From Telopea speciosissima (lineage: Eukaryota; Streptophyta; Magnoliopsida; Proteales; Proteaceae), in contig NC_057920.1 in NCBI RefSeq assembly GCF_018873765.1, positions 13,467,307-13,531,306 of the forward strand: DNA of 64,000 bases, written 5' to 3'. The stretch's first letter is position 1. Each line of letters opens with the position of its first letter. Positions 12,001-21,600 of the stretch are shown here, in pieces. A program made the position numbers and the translations under genes. Below the pieces are notes generated by a model. That model saw only the letters and a program-made list of their open reading frames with translations, made no database searches and was not told the origin of the DNA.

Positions 12001-13577
12001 GAACCAATGTTCAGTCACATAAGTACTTTCCAGTGTCTCTACATATCTACAGGATAGTATGTCTGTTGTCTTAATGTTTCTTTGGCTGCTTAGTCTCTAA
12101 ACTCCTATAGTATAGTGTGTGGAATCATTTTCCTCAGAATCCACCCCTGAACCTCAGAATCAACACTAGAACAGGCCTGATTAAGCTCAATAATCAGACC
12201 TGTCACTCTGACAAGCGCCAATATTCTCTCAACTCTCGTCTCTCCTCTAAATTCTACTAATTCTGTTGATATATTCCCTTAAATCTGAACCATTTGATCT
12301 AGATTCAGATCTGGCATATCAACCGTCAGATGAGAATCTTTTTCTTCACTTCATTAAATTTAGCCCACCACATGTAAATCCATTTATTGATCTGCTTCAG
12401 TAATGCTACTAGCCAATAATGTCAAAGTGGCATTATTTAAGAAAAATGAATTGTCAAGGTTGAGTTGGATACTGATAGTTTGCCGAACTTGCCAAAGTCC
12501 TCGAAGATCTGTCTTAGCCTTTTACAATGTACTGTTGATTCCCTTGTCAATAACAAAGAGAAGTGAGAAAGAAAAGGTCCAGCTACATGGACTAGTTTTT
12601 TAAAGTCTGTCAATGCAACCAAATGTTAGTAGTATGGAATGAAAGCACTTTCAGCTCATTTAGGTTTATTTTTTATTGCTACGACCTCTCAGGAATATTT
12701 ATTACATTATTTGCATCTACTAATTTCATTGAACTTTTTTTTTTTGGGGGTATAAAACAGGTGAAGAATCTATTAACCATCCATCCTGCAGATGAAGTAC
12801 CTGTTAAGAATGTCACTATCCGCAAGATTCCAAAGTATGTAGATTGGTATAAAGTAAGGCCAATTTTTTTTGGTCAGTCCCCTAATGATTTCATTACACT
12901 CATGTGGATTGTTGTTTCTGGATGTCTTTACATGCTAGGGTTCCAGAGAACCTGCCTCTATATGATATCCTGAATGAGTTTCAGAAAGGTCACAGCCACA
13001 TGGCTGTTGTCATGTGGCATCGTGACAACATGGTGGAGCAGCCTACCAGCAAGAGCCCAAACAATAGTAAGTACATAGGAAACTCTGGACTGCTAGTTGT
13101 TCTAGACTTCCAGCTACCTAACTCTTGTGGAGAATTGTATAGTGTTTATTATGAGACTTATTTTTATGACACAGATCCTGAAGTTAGGGTGGACATTGAT
13201 GGCGAAAAGCATCCTCTAGAGAAAAAGATGAGCAAAAGACAACTCCAGAAGTGGAAAAGCTTTCCCGCGAGTGGAAATAATTCATATACCCCAAGGAGTA
13301 AGAAATGGACAAGAGACATCAATGCAGATGTCTTGCAGATTGATGACAACCCACTCCCTAAGCTTAACGAGGAAGAGGAAGCTGTTGGTATAATAACAAT
13401 GGAAGATGTCATAGAAGAGCTCTTACAGGTAATGCAACAGAACACTTCTTTGGTATCTTTTAACTAATAATGATACTTTTCCAAGGATTTCTTTCCATGA
13501 CTTGCTATGTGGACATTCTCTCGTGCGTGCAGGAGGAGATATTTGATGAGACGGACCATCATGATGATGATTCATGA
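1..13577 (+). CDS. CNNM/DUF21-CBS domain membrane protein, 3' part (partial)
   Basis: This is the C-terminal half of a plant DUF21/CBS-pair protein (CNNM or CorC-like family, proposed metal-ion transport at a membrane; it resembles the Arabidopsis At5g52790 type from memory). Exons read directly: 1-57, 12761-12834, 12939-13066, 13175-13428 and 13533-13577 (TGA 13575-13577). All introns are GT-AG and the phases join. The window opens inside an exon encoding HSRVPVFYEQPVNIIGLIL, the end of the first CBS motif. It continues VKNLLTIHPADEVPVKN, then PLYDILNEFQKGHSHMAVV (second CBS part), a basic linker, GIITMEDVIEELLQ and the end EEIFDETDHHDDDS. The DUF21 membrane domain must lie upstream of the window. 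The intron after the first exon is 12.7 kb and transposon-filled. The family assignment is firm; the transported ion is not known from sequence. Confidence 0.88.
1023..1620 (+). mobile_element. Possible truncated LTR-retroelement relic
   Basis: A stretch starting TGTTGAGT near 1023 runs to about 1230 and has a TATA-like segment (tctatatatgc, near 1145). It is followed by ctgataccagagctggtcga (about 1236-1255), which resembles the primer-binding site plus following bases of plant copia elements. A C/T-rich leader and a short reading frame from an ATG near 1555 (MSGSTGSSRF) follow. No second LTR or target duplication was found, so this could be a truncated 5' end or a chance resemblance. It lies in the long CNNM intron. 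Confidence 0.3.
1896..2202 (-). repeat. 3' LTR of copia element 1
   Basis: 307 bp, TG...CA ends. By eye it differs from the partner LTR by about 6 substitutions, a 6-bp GAA-type indel and absence of a 12-bp duplication, which is roughly 2% substitution. The polypurine tract abuts it at 2203. Confidence 0.93.
2396..6378 (-). pseudogene. Broken copia gag-pol of element 1
   Basis: Reading on the minus strand from ATG 6378 (MADPKLPLD): gag; a CCHC zinc knuckle (CSYCGKPNHTVDTCW, about 5670-5630); protease with a degenerate active site (WLIDFDASSHMTG, where DSG is expected); GAG-pre-integrase (WHLRLGHPSL); integrase core (FHSDNALEY and TPPQQNGVAEHKN); reverse transcriptase with YVDDII (about 3160); and RNase H (SDADWAG). 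These pieces lie in shifting frames (breaks near 6090, 5900, 5500, 4750, 4660, 3470 and 2730) and include stops, so no single polyprotein can be made. The missing protease glycine is a further defect. Confidence 0.9.
7221..7533 (-). repeat. 5' LTR of copia element 1
   Basis: 313 bp, TG...CA ends. It carries an extra 12-bp duplication (cagtgttcacgt, near 7505) absent from the other LTR. The tRNA-Met primer-binding site lies directly inside it, ending at 7220. Confidence 0.93.
7539..9039. other. Intron stretch, nothing recognised
   Basis: This is the part of the long CNNM intron between the copia element and the LINE relic. I see only short open frames without family features, plus a C-run/A-run (about 8290-8312). 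Confidence 0.5.
9040..10434 (+). mobile_element. RTE-type LINE relic 1 (RT C-terminal part and 3' end)
   Basis: Reverse-transcriptase remains typical of plant RTE non-LTR elements: MERYKDSKKDLHMVFIDLENAYDRVP (the finger/A-motif region, about 9095-9170), then CMLFVDDIVF (the FVDD catalytic motif, about 9400-9430), then SDLGVAPINDKLRESRLRWY and RPKMTIGEVARKDM. Stops and frameshifts break it. The 3' end reads as the usual TKLG-type terminus followed by ttg repeats (10421-10432), the microsatellite tail of this clade. It is 5'-truncated, as is usual for target-primed insertions, and lies sense in the CNNM intron. A later copy of the same 3' region is at 13985-14846. Confidence 0.85.
10435..12760. 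other. 3' end of the long CNNM intron, mostly unrecognised
   Basis: No exon or element was recognised apart from a 28-bp tandem duplication (10905-10932 and 10933-10960). It ends at the acceptor tataaaacag before the exon at 12761. That acceptor is preceded by an 11-T run and a 5-G run. Confidence 0.5.
10905..10960. repeat. 28-bp perfect tandem duplication
   Basis: Two adjacent identical copies, each starting gcctcccatg and ending atttataag. Confidence 0.9.
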
Positions 13578-13984
13578 CATTATTCTTGCAATCTGTATAG
13601 TCTCTACAGTGAGAAAAAGACTGTTGAGATAGGAAAAGGAAGTCCGGCTTTCATTTGTAAGTGGAGAGTGAAGGTTTAAAATTCATTCAAATGAAATGTT
13701 AGGATTTGACGACTGAGACGTTAAAAAGATGTGTTTATTTGCTTGTATGTTATATATATATAGAGAGAGAACGGGTATTTTCCTCTTATTTTGTAATCTG
13801 GTCAAGAATTTTCCTTATCCATAATGACAGCCTTATTTTGCGCAAGCTTGCTTGCTGAATCTGTTTTGGTATAACGTATGCGACTCTACTACAGGCTATG
13901 GCAATTTGTAGAATATGAACTGTGTTGGGTATGCATTCTTGGAATGCATTCTGAGAAATCATACCAAACACGACTTGATTAGAT

Positions 13985-14846
13985 GTGAATTCAGGAAAGA
14001 GAGTTACCGCAAAGTGACTATTTTAAATACCTAGGTTTGATCATAAATAAAGGTGACATAGAAGACGATGTTTCACATAGAATTAAAGTGGGATGGATGA
14101 AATGGAGAGGTGCGTTTGGAGTGCTGTATGATCGACATATTCCTTTGAAGCTTAAAGGAAAGTTCTACAATTGTTGTACGACCGGCTAAGATGTATGGGG
14201 CAAAATATTGGACAGTTAAGAAGTGATATGTTGAGAAGTTTTGTGTAGCACAGATGAGGATGTGCGGAAAAACTAGGAATGAGTGCATTAGAGCTGACTT
14301 GAGAGTTCCTAGGAATGAGCGTATTGGAGTTGATTTGAGAGTTGTTTCGATCAATGACAAGCTTTGAGAGAGTCATTTGAGGTGGTATGGTCATGTTCAA
14401 CGAAGATCTACGGACGACCCAGTAAGGAGAAGTGATATGATTTTGATTGAAGGAGTTAAAAGAGTTGGGGGAATGCTTAAAATGATCATAGGAGAAGTTG
14501 TGAGGAAAGACATGCATAATCTAGGTCTTGTATCAAGTATGATCTTGGATAGAGCCCATCGGAGGGCAAGGATCCATGTCGCAGACCCCATTTAGCTGAG
14601 ATTCTCCTTACTTGCTGGGCTGTGCCTCTTTCCTATCACATTCATTTCTCTCTCTGTCTCTCTCTCTCTCCTTTTGGTCCCTCTTTCATCTGTCATTTTC
14701 CATTGTTTATTTAAAATCTAATTTCCATCCCTCTTTTCCCATTTCTTCATTCCTTTTTGTAGACCTCAGTTTCCCTTACTTTGTTTTGTTTGGATTCATG
14801 TGGCCAATCCCATTAAGTTGGGATAATTAAGGGTGAGTTTGTTGTC
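13985..14846 (+). mobile_element. RTE-type LINE relic 2 (3' part)
   Basis: The same family as the relic ending at 10434. It shares the segment around KLRESRLRWYSHVQ (here MRWYGHVQRRSTDDPVRRSDMI, about 14377-14440), the region encoding KMIIGEVVRKDMHNLGL, and the pyrimidine-rich 3' UTR. It ends at gttgggataattaagggtga and a short ttgttg. It contains an internal duplication (gaatgagc/gtatt blocks near 14276 and 14312) and stops. It lies about 400 bp downstream of the CNNM stop codon. Confidence 0.82.
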
Positions 14847-14885
14847 TTTCCTAGGCATCTCACCCCTTGAAGATCCCTTTTGATT

Positions 14886-15735
14886 TGCTTTATCCCTAAG
14901 TGGGAGGATGCCAAGAGGGTGGAGGATTTCGATCTATTAGTCTTTGTAATGTAGCTTACAGAAGTATTGCTAAACTTTTTGTTAATAGGCTGAAGGAGTT
15001 GCTTCACTCCTTTATTTTCCTATTTCAAGGGCTTTCATTGTTGACAGACAAAATTTTAAGGGCAAAGTATTTTCACCATAAATCTCATTTTTATTAGAAG
15101 GTTCTGTCCAAGAGGGGTTCTTGGACTTGGAATGGCATTGTAAGTATTTTACCTATTCTTCAGAAGGTGGATTTTCTAAAGATCGGGGATGATAAAAGTA
15201 CTTGCTTTTGGGTTGATCCTTGGGTCCCTTCTTTATCTTTATTTCGCATTTCATCTGATGATCATAGGATTAATATTTCTCAATGAGTGAGTGATTTTAT
15301 TGATGGATATATTTGGAACCTTGACATGCTGTCTTCAGTCTTGCCTTTCCACCTGGTGAGGGAAATTGTTAAAATTCAGATCTCTTTGTTGGAAGATCGG
15401 TGGTGGTGCTCTCTCTCCAGGTTTGGAACTTTTTCAACTAAGTTGGTTGCTAAGTTCTTGTCTCTACTAATTCTTCTATTAATGCTTTCTCTGGCGAGAC
15501 TGGTTCTTATTTCAATTGCCTTAGGTGGTGGAAGTTCTTTTGGAAACTCTGCCTTCACCCTAAGTTTAAAATTTTCATAAGTAAATGTATTTCTCTTGAG
15601 AATGTGTATGGCCTTTGTGGATCCCCTAATGAATCTATTTGGCATTTGTGTTTTTTTTTTTTTAAAGATTTCCAAGGGTCTTTTTGTCACCTTTCTGTAG
15701 TGATATGATTTTTTGTGATATGATGAATGATCATG
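14886..15735 (+). mobile_element. L1-type LINE relic (RT to zinc-binding region, internally deleted)
   Basis: The start encodes GGGFRSISLCNVAYRSIAK, matching the FRPISL-CNVAYKIIAK block of plant L1 reverse transcriptases. Further on are GSWTWNGI, then IGDDKSTCFWVDPWVPSL (the GDG-S-FWxDPW block) and NESIWHL (start of the RT zinc-binding region). The YxDD catalytic segment is missing, so the copy is internally deleted as well as broken by stops. This is a different LINE clade from the neighbouring RTE relics. Confidence 0.75.
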
Positions 15736-15742
15736 TAGTCCA

Positions 15743-16206
15743 TGTTGTTGGTGAAGCCTGATTTGGCTCAGAAAGTGCGGTTGAGACCTTCGAAGGGTCA
15801 TTTCGGCCTCGAAACGATCTCGGAATGCCAAAAAATGGTGGGGCTCCACACCAAAAAAAGGTGGAGTTGTATCGGGCTCGTCGAGAGCTTCGAAATGAAT
15901 ATTTTTTAGCCATGTGTTATGTTTTGGTCTGGCCTAGGTTTTTTGGCATTTTTTGGGCTAGGGGCATTTGTGTATTTTCTAGGGTTAGGAGTTTTCCTAT
16001 ATATTGTTCTTATATCTTTGAGATAGGGATATGAGGGTTTTGTAACATTTCAGAGAAATAGTGAAACCTGTTCTACTGTTTGGCCGTGGACGTAGCTTCC
16101 ATTTTGGAGGTGAACCATGTAAATCTCTGTGTTGTGTGTTGTGTGCTCTCTCTCTATTTTCGTTTTTCTTTCTGCAATCGCCATTCTGGGCGTTGTTTTC
16201 GTAACA
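15743..16206 (+). mobile_element. Solo LTR with 5-bp target duplication
   Basis: A 464-bp block begins TGTTGTTG, ends GTAACA, and is flanked by identical gtcca (15738-15742 and 16207-16211). It has a TATA-like sequence (cctatatattg, near 15989) and a downstream part rich in gtgttgtgtg and C/T, like plant LTR R-U5 regions. No internal retroelement sequence adjoins it. This is the product expected from recombination between the two LTRs of one element. The plus orientation is inferred from the TATA-like box. Confidence 0.8.
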
Positions 16207-16211
16207 GTCCA

Positions 16212-18680
16212 TAACTTTTCAAATGTTTAGCAGTTAGAGCGATGAGATAGCGAGTAAGCATGATGGCCTCTGGATCTGATGTAAATATTAACTCTTTCTT
16301 TTATTTTCTTGATTTATCCAAAATAAAAAAGAAGAGATACTTTGAAGGTGAAAGTTTTCCTCCTCACATAGAGGATGGTTCACCCACCATCCTAGGGTTC
16401 ATAAACCCCTATAGGGTTTTAGTATGTTCCCAAAGTACCCTCTCCCAACCCTCGATGAATGGGATCTCTTTCAACGCGGGTGGAGGAAAATTCGGTACTA
16501 CTTTAAAAGCGTTTGAATCGTTAGTAGACTTTTTGAAATCAAGGATGCGTTTGATATGATTTATTGAAATGCATTATTGACCTAGAATTCATATCAATTG
16601 CAGCTCAACGTAACATTCTATTGTAATTTGTAGCATTGGCGTAGCATAGGCTTAGAAGCTAACACCCCCTCCTAAAAATTTGTGGGGGGGGAGGGGAGAG
16701 AATGGTTTTAGTAGGAGAACGTGACGTCCAAACACATGGGACGGGCAAAATGACTGCCCTGCGTGATGCTTCCGTTTGCACTCCCATTGGCCCTCGAATG
16801 CGTAGGGGACCATGCTCCCACAGAGGAAACATTTTTCTACACACAAATTTCTTGATGTCATAGGTTCTAAGAAGTTTTCTTGTCTTGCACACTTATCGGT
16901 GTCTCATGGACATGTGATGGATGTCTACCAGATGATCCAGATGCGTCATGTGTTGAATTTGATGGACAGGTATCGCCGTCTATACCCTCCCTTTTGTCTA
17001 TGCACTCTCAGTGCGTTATGCATATAAGAAGGTCCGTACTATTCAATGATTTTTTTTTTGAGCTGAAAGCCTGAAACTTGGCAGGTGACCAATAGATTTT
17101 AAGGTCCACTTATCCACAAAATTTCCAATGCAGATCATCTGGGGCCCAGCTGCCCGTAGCGGTCTGTGCGGCGCAGACTAGGCCACGCCCAATGATCGTC
17201 TTATCCTCGCTTGGGCAAGGCATTTGGGTAGGGGGTAAAGCGGTCTTTGTACGCGCGGCTCAGTCTGTGCCGCTCAGGCCGCTACGGACAATGTGCCATA
17301 GATGATCAAGATCCCAAAATTTCAGTTACTTTCAATCTTTTATTAGAAAAAAAATTAAATTAATTAATAAAAGAGAAAATATCTACATCGTCTCCTTGGA
17401 GGAAAAAAAATCGTCTTTCTTTCTTTTAAGGCATAATGGGCCACCATTTTGGCCAGGGATGTAATATAAAGTTCCACCTAAACACAAAAATAGATCTTCA
17501 TGGACATGTCAATAATCTTAAAAAAAAAGCAAAACAAAAGGCCATAACCATGCTGCTTGAATTCGAGAGAAAAAAAAGTCTGAAATTGCCTTGTTAGTGC
17601 ACCAAACTTCTTTCACCATGTATCCTACCTCTAAAGCAGGCTCGAGACCTCAATTACTTTCAATTTTTCATGTGGTAGATATAGGCGTGTGAGGTTGGAA
17701 TTGCACCCCCTACTACACTTGAAAACCCACACCAAGGGGGAGGAGAGGGGGGGGGGGGGGAATAAGCTGACCATGTACATGCTAGACATCCTACATCTCA
17801 AAGGGTCATTGTAGGATCAATTAACATTGAAACACCATAAGCTTGGTGTTAGGGACTTGGATAGAACTCATCCTCAAAAGCTAACCGTTAAGAAGAGGGT
17901 GCACAAGTATACATAAACCACCCTCCCCCCCCCCCCTCCCCCAACATTACTCTATCAAACAGTGTCAAGGTTTAGGCTGAGGTTGATGACAACATGCTAG
18001 TGTTAGTGCTAGTGCAAGTGCAATAGAAGTAGCAAGGTTCTAGTAATCGGTGTAGGTCGATATCGATCTGGATCGGTCTTGATTGGACATATTTACTCAT
18101 TTTCTTCAAAATATCAGTTTTATTTTTACATTTTTACCCTTGGTTCATACCGATCACGTATCAATGAATCAATCAAGAATCGGTGATTTCCACAAATATC
18201 TGATGAATCGATCGATCCAGCCAATCTGATACTGATTCCTCAAACCATGCCAAGAATAAGTGAAGCATGAAACGATGAAGAATGGCATGCTGTGCATGAT
18301 AGGTTGTACGTGTTCTTTTTGGTAAGAGATATTTTCGTCTTGTATGATCAGGTAATTAATGAATTAACCTTTCCATGGAGGTAAATCTTTGCTTTGTAGG
18401 CAAGAGGATAGCCAATTACAAATTCTGTAATTTTAACTTTTTAAATAAATTTTGGATTTTCATTTTTCGTTGGTCGCATCTCGCAACTTCGCCTTCGCGC
18501 AAACTCTTCCGCCATCGGTTTTCGAAGTTCTTCCCGTTTTGTGCTCTGGTGGTTGGAAGGTCAGTAAGAGAAGAGGACAAGGTTGGAAGCATGGTCTACA
18601 GATTTTGTACTACAAGGTGTAGGAATTCGTAACAGAAGTCGTTCAGAGGGGGAGGGGGCGGTCAGTGTCATTGCTGCAAA
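16212..18680. other. Intergenic region, mostly unrecognised
   Basis: It holds a foldback element (17132-17307), a long G run (about 17744-17760), a C run (about 17923-17940) and a degenerate A/T- and gatc-rich repeat (about 18050-18250). No gene is supported. It ends in the upstream region of the J-domain gene. Confidence 0.5.
17132..17307. mobile_element. Foldback MITE-like element
   Basis: The ends gatcatct and agatgatc are inverted. Inside them, cgtagcggtctgtgcggc pairs with the inverted arm ending gccgctacg. The whole 176 bp can fold into one imperfect hairpin with a G/C-rich stem. No target duplication could be fixed. Confidence 0.6.
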
Positions 18681-21600
18681 ATGATATCAGAGGAGGATGA
18701 GAAGAGGAAACAGGAGACTAGCAAGAGCAGCAGTTCATGGCCGCAAGACACACCCTACGTAGAAAGGGAAGGACAGGAGATGAAGGTGTGGGGAATTCTC
18801 TTGTTCGGCCTGATTGGCGCCACAGTCACCACATTCGCTGTAAGCTGTCTTTGTTTTATTGTTATCTCTTTTATCTGACGCCGAATTTCGAAAATTGGGT
18901 TCCATTAATCATTGCTAATCAATAGGGGTATGCTGTTTATATGGCGTTGACAGACTTCCGTCATTCTTGATTTCTAGTGGTGTTGTTATTGATTAAATTC
19001 CATACTGAAATTCTGAAACTTTAGATGAAATTGGTCATATGATTGTTGCGAGAATTCCTAGCAGCCTTTCACCCTGTGGGTCTTTCTTCTTTTATATTAA
19101 ATCCCATTGAATCGGTTTTCCTCTTGTCTTCTGACTGATCGGACTGAGATATTGGTCTTTCATATGGTTGAGGAGGCGATGTCGAGACTCATTGTTCGGG
19201 CGAGTCATGCCCTGTTATGTCTTCTCTTTTTGCAATTGTTTATGTTCTCAGTTTGTAGTTAGAGGGCATCAAGAAAAATATGGACATGATTTTGTGGGTT
19301 GCTTTTTAACCTTCACTGCTCTCTTTGTATGTATCTTATAGATGTTTTGTCCTGTAGGCAAATCAGATTATAAAAGCTTGTCCCTTCGCGTATTTAGGTA
19401 AGTACAGTCTTCCAAGTTCCACCATTTTCCCTGCTGCGGACTTCCAATTCTAATAAGTTATTGGTTCCAACCTAAGACCTTCTAGTCTACAGTAGCCTTG
19501 GAAAGTTTAGACCTTGGTTGTCAGATATTAGGCAGCTGGGGTAGCTTTTGCTCCTTGAGGCACTTATGCAAGTCAGTTGAGTTGTATCTAGATTATATTT
19601 CGTTAAATTCAGTTGAGTTTCTAGTTATTAAACCATATGCTGCCACCTGTGTGGTAAATCCTGGAATCCTGGTCAATGTCATTCTGATGGGCATGCTTTT
19701 TCCCAATTTTTTGGGAACATTACAAACCTTGCAGAGCAAAGAATGGATTGTTTCAAGATGACTTTTTAACTTCTTAAATTTGAAGTTTTGCACTCGTAAG
19801 AAATTACTCCTATTGTGGACGGTTTCACATTTAAAAAAAAAAGAATAAAGCATCATAGTATTCTTCAAATTTGTATCAACTATTGGAAGGACCATTTCGG
19901 GGAAGTACCTTTTCTGATGGTTTCAATGACTTGGTAGGTTGGACAACTGCGGAGGACGTTTGACAGGATCTACTCTGAGGTACACATGTTCTGTTGCTTT
20001 CATTTATGCATGTTGGGTTCTTTTCTTTCCTAGCCATCCTAGAAGCAGTTTCTACATAAATCTGCCCTTACTATTGTAGAGGCAGCTACAGTGTTTGTCT
20101 TGAGGTGTTAGATGTCTGGGTATTCCACAATGGTGGCCCATTTAGATATATAACTCAGGTTAGTTGTGCAGAATCATGATGTGTCTGTTGGAATATGTCA
20201 TCCATTGGAGGTTGTAATTCACTAATTCTACTAGTGAATGAGTGAGCTAGAATAATGGCTACCAGAATTTTTATTTGTATAAGGCCATGTACAGGGATGT
20301 AGCTTCTCCTTTGCTCGTGTGCCATATTCTTTATGTTTTTCTGTATCTCTGCTGCTGAGCAGGTTGTGTTGATTTTTTGATTGCTCAAGTTTTTATTATG
20401 GGATAATTAGTTCGAAAATTATTTCTGTTTGCTTCACTGGTGATGTCACTGTCAGTTGTACGAAACATGTGTTATCAATTTCCTTTGTTACCTTCTTACC
20501 TACTAGTGACCTTTATGCTGCATTTGGTTGCTTTCCCTCATGATGTGGGAAAAGAAAATCGAAAGAAAAATTGGAGATGTGATTATTTGGTTGCATTTAG
20601 TGGAAGAAAAGCTAGGGAAAAAATATACTTTGGGGAAAGATTATCCTTAGTATTTTTGTCTCGTCCATTATGTAGGAAAACACAGGGAAAAGAAAATTGT
20701 AGGAAAGTTGGCCATACCTAGCTTCTCTTCTCATTCTCACAAGATCGGAAATAATAAATTAAATTCCATGGGAAAAGCAAAATTTTAAAAAGAAATGTGA
20801 AGAAACTTCAGCAGATTTCAGATCCCATTTGGTTTCTAATAGCTAAATGACTACCTTTTCTCTGGCATTATATGACAATGGATGCAAAACATTAAATAAA
20901 GGGAAAATAATTGTCACTTATAGGATCTGGTTGTGAATCTGTAGATTGAAAAGTCTAAATGGGACAAGTTCAACTACTACAAGAATTACCAAAGAGTGGC
21001 AACTTATCTAGAACTAAGAGAAAGGTGTGGGGAAGAGGGAGCAATGAAAAGGAACCTTCCTGCTTGGCTATGGTTGATTCGATTGCTAATTGAGTGTCTC
21101 ATGTTGTTGTAAGGGCCTCATAGAGGTTTTTCTGCCCCTATCCTGCAGTTGGACCCTTACGAGTTACGACTTTACATTTTACGGCAAGGCCACAACAAAC
21201 TATGTGTTGGGTCTTATACATGTGGTCAGTAGCAGGACAGAATAGTATAGCCTTGAGCTAAATGAAGGTCTAAAATATTTGTGTAATGAGTTTACCATAA
21301 CTGTATCTAATCCTCCCTGTGAATTTAGAATTTCGGATATTTGAGCAATTTTTGGTGAAAAGTGAGGATACTTTGTGGCAAAACTGCTAACCAAAAGATC
21401 CCTAATTCAAGATAAATTTGTGATTATCTGGGATTTTTTCGATATCTACTCTGATGTCTAAAAATTAGTTAATTTCTCAAATGATATATAATACCTCCCT
21501 GAAATTAAATTGTTTCAATTCTTTATATGAATTTTAATTTGTGAAAGAATAAAATTTGTTTCAAGGCTCACTTTGGCTCTCGGAATTTTGCTGTTTGTTC

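Noticed and set aside
13918..13975. Short hairpin resembling the MITE at 50332
   Set aside because: Only about 60 bp with imperfect ends and no clear target duplication; possibly a deleted MITE copy, but not supportable alone.
16652..16892. Open frames and an inverted-looking G/C-rich patch near 16680-16830
   Set aside because: Arms could not be paired convincingly and the frames have no family match.
18737..18925. Alternative open frame over exon 1 of the J-domain gene
   Set aside because: It is a different frame of the real exon; the chosen frame gives the membrane segment and splices in phase.
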